Part shown: in pieces, positions 7,329-14,863 of the stretch | How the letters are laid out: every line of letters starts with the position of its first letter | Position numbering within the stretch: the first letter of the stretch is position 1 | Assembly: GCA_963775625.1 (NCBI GenBank) | Contig: CAVZJM010000014.1 | Coordinates: 62,001-126,000, forward strand | Direction: 5' to 3' | DNA from: JAIBJN01 sp963775625 | GTDB taxonomy: Bacteria > Actinomycetota > Thermoleophilia > Gaiellales > Gaiellaceae | Length of the DNA: 64,000 nt | The notes under the pieces: model-generated | What the model was told of the DNA's origin: nothing | Database searches by the model: none | What the model saw: the letters and a program-made list of their open reading frames with translations, nothing else | Program-made: the position numbers and the translations under genes

Positions 7329-8421
7329 CCCGGCGCCGCGCCCGGACGGCCACCAGCACGTCTTCGAAGTACTCGCCGTTCCGCCGCCCGGTACGCCGGT
7401 TGACGTGGCGCGCGCTGCGCTCCTCGAGCCGCAGGCCGGCGGCGCCGAGAATGCCCTCGAAGAGCCCGCGGCGGTCGTTGACGACCACCACGACCTTGCC
7501 CCCGGGCGCGAGGGCGCCACGGGCCCGGCCGAGGATCTCGGCAACGGCCTCGCAGTACCCGGCGACGCCGCGCCCGATCTCATCCGCGTCCCGGCGCTCC
7601 AGACCGAGCAGCTCGAAGGCGTAGGCGTGCTGCTCGTGGTAGTCGATCAGGCCCGGGTAGGGCGGCGAGGTGACGACGAGGCCGACCGGCCCGGGCGGGT
7701 CGAGGGCGCGGGCGTCGCCGTGCAGCACCGTCGCCTCCGACGAGCGCCGTACCTCGTCGAAGGCGAGCACCCGCGAGACCGCGTCGCGGACGTAGCGGCG
7801 CAGGAACTTGCCGGCCTCCTCGACCGGGCGGCACGTCCGCCGGTGCTTGTGGCAGAAGTACTCGCCCTGCACCGGCTCGGCCGGAAAGTCGAGATCGAAG
7901 TGGCGAGCCCGCCGCGCCGAGCGTGCCGCCCGCGAGAGCACGACTCGCCAGAGGTCGGGATAGGCGGTCCCCTCGATCCGGCCGCGGAAGGCGAGCAGCT
8001 CGGCCAGCGCCCGCGGCGCGAACCAGCTCTGCAGGTACGGCGAGAGCTCGCCCGGGGTCGGATCTTGCATTCCAGCCTCGGCGAGCCGCTCGGCGTCCGT
8101 CAGCAGCGCCTCCCGCTCGTAGACGGACGTCTTCACATGCATGAGAAGGCAGTTGAAGGCCGAGATGTCGCAGCCGGCAGCAGGCGCGCCGAAGGCGTTC
8201 GCCTCGACGAGGGTCGTCCCCGAGCCGGCGAAGGGATCCCACACGAGCCCTCCTGCTCGCGCATGGCGCCGCAGGAAGACCTCGACGAGCTGAGGCACGT
8301 ACTTGCCGAGATACGGATGGAGCCGGTGGACGTGCTTCGTTCGCTCCCGCTCGGGGAGCTCCGCCTCGGACCACGAGAGCTCGAGGTCGATCTCCTCGTA
8401 GAGAGCGGCCTGGGTGCGCAC
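7312..8421 (-). CDS. orphan DNA (N4-cytosine/N6-adenine type) methyltransferase
   Basis: This is about 369 residues from GTG 8421. The SAM-binding motif LVWDPFAGSGTTLVEANAFG comes first (about residue 45), followed by GCDISAFNCLLMHVKTS. A roughly 200-residue central region, with HKHRRTC and a YFC motif, may serve target recognition. The catalytic motif TSPPYPGLIDYHEQHAYAFE (S-P-P-Y) is near residue 265, with a final GGKVVVVVNDRRG strand. This FxGxG-before-SPPY order matches the alpha/gamma-like amino-methyltransferase layout. No restriction endonuclease gene is adjacent, so it looks like an orphan modification enzyme for epigenetic marking or protection. Target base and sequence are unknown; an RNA substrate is a less likely alternative. 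The start is uncertain. Confidence 0.75.
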   Translation of the reverse strand: MRTQAALYEEIDLELSWSEAELPERERTKHVHRLHPYLGKYVPQLVEVFLRRHARAGGLVWDPFAGSGTTLVEANAFGAPAAGCDISAFNCLLMHVKTSVYEREALLTDAERLAEAGMQDPTPGELSPYLQSWFAPRALAELLAFRGRIEGTAYPDLWRVVLSRAARSARRARHFDLDFPAEPVQGEYFCHKHRRTCRPVEEAGKFLRRYVRDAVSRVLAFDEVRRSSEATVLHGDARALDPPGPVGLVVTSPPYPGLIDYHEQHAYAFELLGLERRDADEIGRGVAGYCEAVAEILGRARGALAPGGKVVVVVNDRRGLFEGILGAAGLRLEERSARHVNRRTGRRNGEYFEDVLVAVRARRRVRPRA

Positions 8422-8478
8422 GTCGCTCCACTTCGCCGCGACGCCCCGCGAACCTGCCCTGCGTCTATGATCGCCGCG

Positions 8479-8895
8479 ATGAGCACGCCTGTTGACGCCC
8501 TCCGCAACGTCCCGCTGTTCGCCGGGCTCGAGGAGCGCGACCTCGAGCAGCTTGCGCGGCAGATGCGCGAACGCCGCTTCCCCGAGGGCTCCGAGGTCAC
8601 CAACGAGGGCTCCACCGGCGCCGGATTCTTCGTCATCGCCGAAGGCAACGCCGATGTCTCGGTCGGCGGGGAGCATCGTGCGACGCTCGGCCCGGGCGAT
8701 CATTTCGGCGAGATCGCGCTCATCGACGACGGCGTCCGCTCGGCCTCCATCGTCGCCGCCACAGACCTCCTCTGCTACGGACTGACGCAGTGGGAGTTCC
8801 GCCCGTTCGTCGAGGAGCACCCGGAAGTCGCCTGGGCGCTCCTCCACACGCTCGCGCGGCGCTTTCGCGAGGCGCAGCAGACGTCCGGCAACTGA
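8479..8895 (+). CDS. single-domain cyclic-nucleotide-binding protein
   Basis: This 138-residue protein consists of one cNMP-binding (CAP_ED) domain: LFAGLEERDLEQLARQMRER, the glycine turns FPEGSEVTNEGSTGAGFFVI, and the phosphate-binding cassette LGPGDHFGEIALIDDGVRSA (F-G-E-I/L-A-L-x-x-x-x-x-R-x-A/S). It lacks the DNA-binding helix-turn-helix of CRP/FNR proteins, so it would act as a sensor or partner protein rather than a transcription factor. An in-frame ATG 12 bases upstream (8467) is possible. The following hydrolase gene overlaps its stop codon, suggesting a two-gene unit. It is divergent from the methyltransferase gene. Confidence 0.85.
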   Translation: MSTPVDALRNVPLFAGLEERDLEQLARQMRERRFPEGSEVTNEGSTGAGFFVIAEGNADVSVGGEHRATLGPGDHFGEIALIDDGVRSASIVAATDLLCYGLTQWEFRPFVEEHPEVAWALLHTLARRFREAQQTSGN

Positions 8896-9710
8896 GCTCC
8901 GCGCGCGTCAACGGCACCGAGATCGCCTACGACGTCCTCGGCGAGGGGCCTGCAGTCGTCTTCCTCCATGCCGGCGTGGGCGACCGCCGGCTCTGGGACG
9001 GCCAGGTCGAGGCCTTCGCCGAGCGTCACCGCGTCGTTCGCCCGGACCTGCGGGGCTTCGGCGAGTCGCCGCTCCCGGGCGGCCCGTTCTCGTACGTGGA
9101 GGACGTGCGGGCGTTGCTCGACCACCTCGGGCTCGACCAGGCCGCGCTCGTCGGGAACTCGTTCGGCGGCAAGGTCGCGCTCGACGTCGCGCTGACCCAC
9201 CCCGGACGCGTGCGCGCGCTGGTGCTCGCCGCGCCCGCGCTGACAGGCTGGGAAGCCTCGCCGGAGCTGGAGGCGTTCGACGAGGAGGAGGACGCGCTGA
9301 TCGATGCGGGGAAGATCAACGAGGCGGTCGCCCTCAACGTCCGAACCTGGCTCGACGGCAAGGGCCGCGGCAGCGCACCGGTGCCCGCAGAGGCTCGCGA
9401 GCTCCTGGCAACCATGCAGCGGCAGTCCTTCGAGACGATCGTGGCGGCCTACGACGAATCCCCGCCGCCCGGTCCCGTCGGCTGGAGCGAGCCGCCGGCG
9501 ATCTCTCGACTCGGCGAGATTGCCGTGCCGACGCTGGTCGTCACGGGCGCGCACGACCTGAGCGACTTCCGGGCCATCGGCGAGCTCCTGGCCGGCGGTA
9601 TCCCCGCCGCCGAGCACGTCGTCCTGGAGACGGGGCACCTGCCGGCCCTCGAGCAGCCCGACGAGTTCAACCGGCTGGCCCTGGGCCTCCTCGCAGGGCC
9701 CGCCCTCTAA
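8892..9710 (+). CDS. alpha/beta-fold hydrolase
   Basis: The body is a typical 270-residue alpha/beta hydrolase. The oxyanion strand GPAVVFLHAGVGDRRLWDGQ comes first, then VVRPDLRGFGESPLPGGPFS. The nucleophile elbow is AALVGNSFGGKVALDVAL (G-N-S-F-G-G). The acid strand PTLVVTGAHDLSDF and the catalytic-His region HVVLETGHLPALEQPDEF complete the triad (Ser, Asp, His). It likely hydrolyses an ester, lactone or similar bond; the substrate is unknown. The start is unclear: no ATG/GTG fits after the upstream stop, and a CTG at 8892 would overlap the cNMP gene stop as CTGA, implying translational coupling. Longer starts would lie within the preceding gene. Confidence 0.82.
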   Translation: MSSARVNGTEIAYDVLGEGPAVVFLHAGVGDRRLWDGQVEAFAERHRVVRPDLRGFGESPLPGGPFSYVEDVRALLDHLGLDQAALVGNSFGGKVALDVALTHPGRVRALVLAAPALTGWEASPELEAFDEEEDALIDAGKINEAVALNVRTWLDGKGRGSAPVPAEARELLATMQRQSFETIVAAYDESPPPGPVGWSEPPAISRLGEIAVPTLVVTGAHDLSDFRAIGELLAGGIPAAEHVVLETGHLPALEQPDEFNRLALGLLAGPAL

Positions 9711-9749
9711 CCGGGTCGTCTATGCTGACGCCGACAAAGGAGGGTCAAT

Positions 9750-9950
9750 ATGGGTTTTCTCGACAAATTGCTAGGTCGCAGCAAGGACGCCGCCGAAACC
9801 GCCGGTGACAAGACGATGGAGTACGGAGACAAGGCGGCGGACACGGGCAAGGAGTACGGAGAGAAGGCAGTGGACGCGGGTGAGGAGTACGGCGACAAGG
9901 CCGTGGACGCGGCCAAGGACGCCGGCGAGAAGGCGAAGGACGCCCTCTAG
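9750..9950 (+). CDS. small LEA/YtxH-like repeat protein, 66 residues
   Basis: This very hydrophilic Lys/Asp/Ala-rich protein is built of repeats of about 11-14 residues: YGDKAADTGKEYGEKAVDAG, then EEYGDKAVDAAKDAGEKAKD. This amphipathic pattern is typical of LEA-like, CsbD-like stress proteins that fold into helices on drying or at membranes. The N-terminus MGFLDKLLGRSKDA could be a short amphipathic anchor. A strong Shine-Dalgarno AAAGGAGGG lies 6-8 bases before the ATG, unusual in this window where many starts have weak sites, and suggests high expression. A role in desiccation or envelope stress protection is an inference from composition only. Confidence 0.75.
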   Translation: MGFLDKLLGRSKDAAETAGDKTMEYGDKAADTGKEYGEKAVDAGEEYGDKAVDAAKDAGEKAKDAL

Positions 9951-9978
9951 ACCAGCACCCGGCTCCGCCGACTAGGCT

Positions 9979-11013
9979 CTAAGCGATCCGCTCGACCCGC
10001 TCGTCCTCGTCAACGTCCACCTCGGTCATCTCGGGCATGCGCCTGAGCATGGCGAACGTGAAGCCCTCACGGGCCAGGAAGAGGAAGCCCAGGCCGACGC
10101 CGACGGAGACCTCGATCGCCTGAAGCCCGATCCCGAAGACGACCCCGTGCGCATAGCTGACCCCGTACGGGAGCAGCGCGGCGGCGACGGCCGCCTGCAC
10201 CAGGCCGACGTTCCCCGGCCAGAACGGGAAGATCATGACGACGTTCATGACGACGAGGACGAGCGCCGCGGCCTCGAGCGACCCGTCGATGCCGAACGCG
10301 AGGAGCGTCGCGTAGACGGCGGCGAGCTGCGCCGTCCAGCCGACGAGCTGGAAGAAGAGCGCCTCGAACGCCGGACCGGGCCGCCGCAGCACGGTGAGCC
10401 CTCGGCGCGCCAGGTGCAGCACGCGGCGGACGGCGCCGAGCTCCTCCGAGAGGGGCCGGTGGTGCCGGCGCGCCATCAGGAACCCGGCGAGCAGCAGCCC
10501 GAGCCCGACCCCGAGGGCGACCGCGAGCACCGGCGAAGCCCACTCGGGAATCGGCGCGATGTAGAGCGTGAGGAGGACGAGCACGACCGCGGCCACCACG
10601 TCGAAGAGGCGGTGCGCGAAGACCGTCCCAACGATCGTCGCCCAGGTTCCAGGCCGGCGGCGGACGTGCCGCGTCACGACGGCAACGCGCGCCAACTCAC
10701 CGACGCGGCCCGGCAGCGCCGCGTTCCCGAGGAGGCCGACGCAGAAGGCCGAGAACACCGTCCGGCGCCGAGGCCACGGCGGGAGAATCGCCTGCTTGAT
10801 GACGATGTTCCACGCGTAGGCCCGGACGATCACGGAGAAGAGGTTGATCAGCACGGCCGCCGCGACCCACTCCCACTCGACCGCGCGGAACGCCCGCTCG
10901 ACGGGGCCCGGGTCCGGCCCGCGCCAAACGGCGAGCCCGACCAGGGCCGCCATCGGGACGAGGACGAAGAGCAGACGGCCGGAACGGCTCCGCGGCAGCC
11001 TGATCCGCCTCAT
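9979..11013 (-). CDS. UPF0104/LPG-synthase-TM-type flippase-like membrane protein
   Basis: This 344-residue protein has about eight transmembrane helices. It carries family-typical blocks: VRAYAWNIVIKQAILP, FCVGLLGNAALPGRVGELAR (N-x-x-L-P-x-R-x-G-E-x-x-R, the strongest LPG_synthase_TM hallmark), and later VFPFWPGNVGLVQAAVAAAL. These resemble the N-terminal flippase domain of MprF without the synthase domain. The start ATG overlaps the stop TGA of the upstream mannosyltransferase gene (ATGA), so the pair is translationally coupled. It probably moves a glycolipid or lipid-linked sugar made by the partner enzyme across the inner membrane. That pairing is an inference. The tail is acidic (MTEVDVDEDERVERIA). 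Confidence 0.82.
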   Translation of the reverse strand: MRRIRLPRSRSGRLLFVLVPMAALVGLAVWRGPDPGPVERAFRAVEWEWVAAAVLINLFSVIVRAYAWNIVIKQAILPPWPRRRTVFSAFCVGLLGNAALPGRVGELARVAVVTRHVRRRPGTWATIVGTVFAHRLFDVVAAVVLVLLTLYIAPIPEWASPVLAVALGVGLGLLLAGFLMARRHHRPLSEELGAVRRVLHLARRGLTVLRRPGPAFEALFFQLVGWTAQLAAVYATLLAFGIDGSLEAAALVLVVMNVVMIFPFWPGNVGLVQAAVAAALLPYGVSYAHGVVFGIGLQAIEVSVGVGLGFLFLAREGFTFAMLRRMPEMTEVDVDEDERVERIA

Positions 11014-12158
11014 GCCGCCGCCTTGACCGCCCCTGTCGGAGCGACGAGCCGCTCGTAGATCCCGAGGAGCTGGGCGCCGATGCGGTCCCAGGAGTACGGC
11101 TCCGCCGCCTTCCTCGCCGCCGCGCCGAGCTCCCGACGTCTCTCCTCGTCCGTCAGCAGCGCCACGACCGCGGCTGCGAGTGCGCCGGGGTCGCCGGGCG
11201 GGACGAGAAGGCCCGTTTCGCCGTGATCGGCGACGCGGGCGTAGCCTTCGATGTCCGAGGCGACGACAGGCGTGGCAGAAGCGAACGCGCGCGTCAGCAC
11301 CATGCCGAAGCTTTCGCCACCGAGCGACGGGGCGACCAGGAGGCTCGCCGCCTGGAGCTCTTCGGTGAGCTCGTCGTCGTGGACGGCCCCGAGGAAATCG
11401 ATCCCCTCGAGGGAAAACCCGCGGCGGCGCGCGAGCCACCGCACCGAGAGCGGGTCCGCGCCGACGAGGCGCAGGCGCGCGCCCGTGCGCGCGCGCACCT
11501 CCGGCCAGGCTCGCAGCAGGACGGGAAGGCCCTTGCGCGGTTCGTTTCGACCGATGAAGACGACGTTGCCGTTGCGATTGCCGGGCTCCGAGTGGGCCGG
11601 CAACTCGATGCCGTTGGGGATGATCTCGAACGGTCCGCGCAGATACGGCTCGGCCGCGCGACGCGCCGCCTCCGAAACGGCAATCCGGTAGTCGATCCGA
11701 TCGGCGACCAGGCCGTACAGTCGGCTCGCGAATCGATACCAGCCGAGTCGCTCCCCCGCGGCGTGGCAGGTGACGACGACGGGGAGCTGTGCGAGGGCGA
11801 GGGCGAAGGCGGAGAGAACGGGCGCAAACGGCTCGTGGACGTGGATGACGTCGAACTGCTCTTCCGCCCAGAACCGTCGCATGCGCAAGATCGCCGGCGG
11901 GCTGAGGATGATGTTCGGAAGCGACGAGTTCGCCGGCACGATCACCGACCGGCCGACGGGGTGAACGTATTCGGGAGGGCGCCCGTGCCGCCCGAGCTTC
12001 GGGTGCAGGAGCCATGTGAGCCGGCCGGGCGGGTCGTGCCCCATCACAATCCGGGCGTCGACTCCGAGGCGCCGGAGGGCCCGCGCCTGCTGGTCGGCGT
12101 GCTCCTGGACCCCACCCCAGAAGGACCAGGAGTAGGGGACGACGATGCACACCTTCAT
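11010..12158 (-). CDS. GT4 glycosyltransferase, PimA-like phosphatidylinositol mannosyltransferase
   Basis: This 382-residue protein has the GT-B fold. The N-terminus MKVCIVVPYSWSFWGGVQEH matches the PimA acceptor-side glycine loop (C-P-Y-S-x-x-x-x-G-G-V-Q). FDVIHVHEPFAPVLS follows. The C-terminal half has EIIPNGIELP, VVFIGRNEPRKGLPVLLRAW and the nucleotide-sugar site SLGGESFGMVLTRAFASATP (E-x7-E-like, G-E-S-F-G). PimA transfers mannose from GDP-mannose to phosphatidylinositol at the cytoplasmic membrane, starting PIM synthesis. The similarity is clear, though donor and acceptor identity are not proven. Its start lies 39 bases from the divergent aminotransferase start, so both promoters share that gap. 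Confidence 0.82.
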   Translation of the reverse strand: MKVCIVVPYSWSFWGGVQEHADQQARALRRLGVDARIVMGHDPPGRLTWLLHPKLGRHGRPPEYVHPVGRSVIVPANSSLPNIILSPPAILRMRRFWAEEQFDVIHVHEPFAPVLSAFALALAQLPVVVTCHAAGERLGWYRFASRLYGLVADRIDYRIAVSEAARRAAEPYLRGPFEIIPNGIELPAHSEPGNRNGNVVFIGRNEPRKGLPVLLRAWPEVRARTGARLRLVGADPLSVRWLARRRGFSLEGIDFLGAVHDDELTEELQAASLLVAPSLGGESFGMVLTRAFASATPVVASDIEGYARVADHGETGLLVPPGDPGALAAAVVALLTDEERRRELGAAARKAAEPYSWDRIGAQLLGIYERLVAPTGAVKAAA

Positions 12159-12197
12159 GGTGCAACCCTACCCATCCGTGCTGATTAGACTCGCGAC

Positions 12198-13397
12198 GTG
12201 ATCAAGAGGGCGCAGCGGCTCGACCCGATCCGCGGCTTCGGGATCGACCGGGTCGCCGCGGCGGTCGAGCAGCCGGCACGCGCGAGCACCAGATGGCCGG
12301 TGCTCCGCATGGAGAACCTCGACACCGACCTGCCCCTGCCGCCGGAGGCGGTCGGCGTGACGGCCAGGAGCCTGGAGACGCCGGAGGCAAACAGCTGGCT
12401 GCCGTTCACCGGCGACATCCAGCTGCGCGAGGCGATCGCCGCCTTTCTCGCCGCTCGCACCGGTCACCCCTTCGATCCGGAGCGGGAGATCGTGATCACG
12501 TGCGGAGGCCTCGAGGGCATCCTCGACACGCTGCTGGTGACGGTGGACCCGGGAGACGAGGTGATCGTCACCGACCCGACGTACGCGGGCCTCGTCAACC
12601 GCGTCCACCTCGCCGGCGGGACGCCTAAGGCGGTCCCGTTCCGGGCGACCGAGGGCGAGTGGAGGCTCGACCGGGACGCCCTCGTGGACGCGGTCGGCGA
12701 GCGGACGACGTGCCTGCTGCTCATGAGCCCCTCGATGCCGTCCGGAGGCACCTTCGACGAGGAGGACTGGCGGCTCGTCTGCGATCTCTGCCGGGAGCGA
12801 GACCTCTTCCTCGTCTACGACGCGGCGATGGAGCGGATCCTCTACGACGGGCGGCCGCTCCACCACCCGCTCCATTTCGACGGCATGGCCGAGCGAACCG
12901 TCGTCGCCGGATCCCTCTCGAAGGAGCACAGAATGATCGGGTGGCGGGTGGGCTGGGTCGCCGGGCCCGCAGCGACGGTCGAGGACGCCGGCTGGGCGCA
13001 CGTCTACAACACGACCGCGCCCGTCCAGATCGCACGTGCCGCGGCCGCGGCCGTCCTACGCGGCCAGCAGGAGCACGTGGCCGAGTGCGTCGCCGAGCTC
13101 GAGCGCCGGCGCGACGCCCTGCTCGCCGGGCTCCCCGAGTGGCCGTTCGTCAGACCCGGCGGCGGCTGGTCGCTCCTCCTCGACGTCGCCGAGCTCGGCC
13201 TCGACGCGCCGACGGCGTCGCGCCTCCTGCTCGAGGAAAGCGCGATCGCGGCGACGGCCATGGTCGGCTGGGGCGGGCCGATCGCGGAGCGGCACGTCCG
13301 CTTCGTCTTCAGCGCCGAGCCCGTGGAGCGGATCGCGACGATCCCCGACCGGCTGGCGCGCGGCACACTCGCGGCCGCCCTCGCGGGGCGGGGCTAG
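12198..13397 (+). CDS. PLP-dependent class I/II aminotransferase
   Basis: This 399-residue fold-type I enzyme starts at GTG 12198. It has NSWLPFTGDIQLREAIAAFL (Y/W-x-x-x-x-G-x-x-x-L-R-x-A-I), VITCGGLEGILDTLL, and VTVDPGDEVIVTDPTYAGLV, where Tyr stacks on PLP. MSPSMPSGGTFDEED stands where most families have N-P-x-N-P-T-G. The catalytic lysine lies in VVAGSLSKEHRMIGWRVGWV (S-x-S-K-x-x-x-x-x-G-W-R-x-G). The S-M-P-S-G replacement for N-P-T-G is mildly atypical and may tune substrate. It would transfer amino groups between an amino acid and a keto acid in the cytoplasm. The adenosine deaminase gene follows 3 bases after its stop, so the two are probably cotranscribed. Confidence 0.88.
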   Translation: MIKRAQRLDPIRGFGIDRVAAAVEQPARASTRWPVLRMENLDTDLPLPPEAVGVTARSLETPEANSWLPFTGDIQLREAIAAFLAARTGHPFDPEREIVITCGGLEGILDTLLVTVDPGDEVIVTDPTYAGLVNRVHLAGGTPKAVPFRATEGEWRLDRDALVDAVGERTTCLLLMSPSMPSGGTFDEEDWRLVCDLCRERDLFLVYDAAMERILYDGRPLHHPLHFDGMAERTVVAGSLSKEHRMIGWRVGWVAGPAATVEDAGWAHVYNTTAPVQIARAAAAAVLRGQQEHVAECVAELERRRDALLAGLPEWPFVRPGGGWSLLLDVAELGLDAPTASRLLLEESAIAATAMVGWGGPIAERHVRFVFSAEPVERIATIPDRLARGTLAAALAGRG

Positions 13398-13399
13398 CG

Positions 13400-14428
13400 G
13401 TGCCCGAGAGCCTCGCCCTCGTGGACGAGCTGCGCCGCGAGGGCCTGGCCGAGCTGCACACGCACCTCGGCGGGTCGGTCGACCCGGCGGTCATGTGGAC
13501 GCTCGCCCACGAGCAGGGCATCGCGCTCCCGGTGAAGGACTACTGGGACTTCGTCGAGCTCGTCACCGTCGACCCGCGCGGCGTCAAGGGCCTCCCCGAG
13601 CTGGACGCCATCTACAAGTGGACGGAGCTGATCCAGTCGAGCCCGCTCGCGGTCGAGCGCTCCGTGCACGGCGCCATCGGCGGCGCCTACCGCACCCAGA
13701 ACATCACGACGCTCGAGCTCCGCTTCAACCCGATGAAGCGGAACCGCGGCGGCGAGCGCGACCTCGATCACATCATCATGGCCGCCTCGCGCGGCCTCGA
13801 CCGCGCCCGGCTCGAGTACCCGAAGGTGCGCGCCGGCCTGATCCTGATGATGGACCGCACCTTCACCGCCGAGCAGAACGGGGTCATCGTCGAGAAGGCG
13901 ATCCGCTACTCCGACCGCGGCGTGGTCGGCGTGGACATCGCCGGCCCCCGTCCCGACGGCGGCCGCTACCCCTACCGCGACCTGGCGCCGCAGGTGGAGG
14001 AGGCGCGGGCGGGCGGCCTCGGCGTCACGATCCACGTCGGAGAGGAGGGCGGCCGCCACGGCATCGAGGAGATCGGCGAGGTCGTCGAGCACCTTCGGCC
14101 CGACCGCATCGGCCACGGCATTCTCGCCGCGAAGGACGAGGAGACGATGCGCGCCCTGCGCGAGGCCGAGACGGTGCTCGAGGTCTGCCCCAGCTCCAAC
14201 CTCCTCACGGGCGCGCTCGCGGACGAGGACGAGCTCAGGGAGACGGTGCGCACGTTCTCGGACCGGGGCGTGGCGTTCACGATCGCCACCGACGGCCCGG
14301 AGATGATGCAGACGCACCTCCGAGACGAGCTGGCGCTCCTGCTGCGGATCGGCGCCCTGGAGCGGGACGAGGCCGTCGCGGTGAACGCGCGGGGACACGC
14401 CGCGACGTTTGTACGCCCAAGGGGGTAG
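13400..14428 (+). CDS. adenosine deaminase family protein
   Basis: This 342-residue metallohydrolase with an amidohydrolase TIM barrel starts at GTG 13400. Metal-binding His residues appear early in LAELHTHLGGSVDP (H-x-H-L-G-G-S, the adenosine deaminase signature). GVVGVDIAGPRPDG follows, then GVTIHVGEEGGRHGIEEIGE (H and catalytic Glu), RIGHGILAAKDEETM (H), EVCPSSNLLTG and FTIATDGPEMMQT (metal Asp, here T-D-G-P instead of the usual S-T-D-D-P). The T-D-G-P change is worth noting because the second Asp of D-D-P helps substrate binding in classical enzymes. It likely deaminates adenosine or a modified adenine nucleoside in purine salvage. Confidence 0.88.
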   Translation: MPESLALVDELRREGLAELHTHLGGSVDPAVMWTLAHEQGIALPVKDYWDFVELVTVDPRGVKGLPELDAIYKWTELIQSSPLAVERSVHGAIGGAYRTQNITTLELRFNPMKRNRGGERDLDHIIMAASRGLDRARLEYPKVRAGLILMMDRTFTAEQNGVIVEKAIRYSDRGVVGVDIAGPRPDGGRYPYRDLAPQVEEARAGGLGVTIHVGEEGGRHGIEEIGEVVEHLRPDRIGHGILAAKDEETMRALREAETVLEVCPSSNLLTGALADEDELRETVRTFSDRGVAFTIATDGPEMMQTHLRDELALLLRIGALERDEAVAVNARGHAATFVRPRG

Positions 14429-14489
14429 CCGGCAAGATCCCCCGCCGAGCCAATAGCCGGGCGGGCGGGTCGCTGCCAAGATCGCCGGC

Positions 14490-14762
14490 ATGCTCAGCGT
14501 CTACGGCGGCATACGGTTCACAGAGCGACAGCGCCAGGTCGTCCGCTTGATCGCCTCGGGGTGCTCGAACGTCGAGATCGCCGAACGGCTCGGCGTCTCG
14601 CCCCGCACTGCGAAGGCCCACTCGGACGTTCTGAGGACGAAGCTCGGCGTGAGCCGCAGGCGGCAGATCCCAGCCGCCTACCGCGAAGCCACGGGGGAAG
14701 ACCCCCTCGAGAGCCTCGAGCCGGAACTCGGCGTGCGCGACGACTCCCGCACGCTGCGCTGA
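14490..14762 (+). CDS. stand-alone LuxR-type DNA-binding protein, 90 residues
   Basis: This is essentially only a GerE/LuxR helix-turn-helix: RFTERQRQVVRLIASGCSNV, EIAERLGVSPRTAKAHSDVL and RTKLGVSRRRQI fill residues 8-65, followed by a short acidic tail. No receiver or sensor domain is present. It probably binds DNA as a transcriptional regulator, possibly with a partner. It lies between adenosine deaminase and the large LuxR-type regulator, all rightward. A GC-rich hairpin just downstream (14784..14815) would end its transcript. Confidence 0.8.
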   Translation: MLSVYGGIRFTERQRQVVRLIASGCSNVEIAERLGVSPRTAKAHSDVLRTKLGVSRRRQIPAAYREATGEDPLESLEPELGVRDDSRTLR

Positions 14763-14783
14763 CCGGCATCGGGGGATGACGGC

Positions 14784-14815
14784 CCCGCGCCCGTGGCCCG
14801 TGCCGCGGGCGCGGG
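14784..14815 (+). terminator. GC-rich terminator-like hairpin
   Basis: CCCGCGCCCG (14784-14793) and CGGGCGCGGG (14806-14815) form a perfect 10-bp stem with a 12-base loop. It begins 21 bases after the stop of the small LuxR gene. No T-run follows, so it would be a weak or Rho-assisted terminator, or a transcript-end stabiliser. Confidence 0.55.
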
Positions 14816-14863
14816 CTCGTCTCCAATGGGCTCTAGCCGGGGGCAAGAGCAGGCGGTAGGCTC

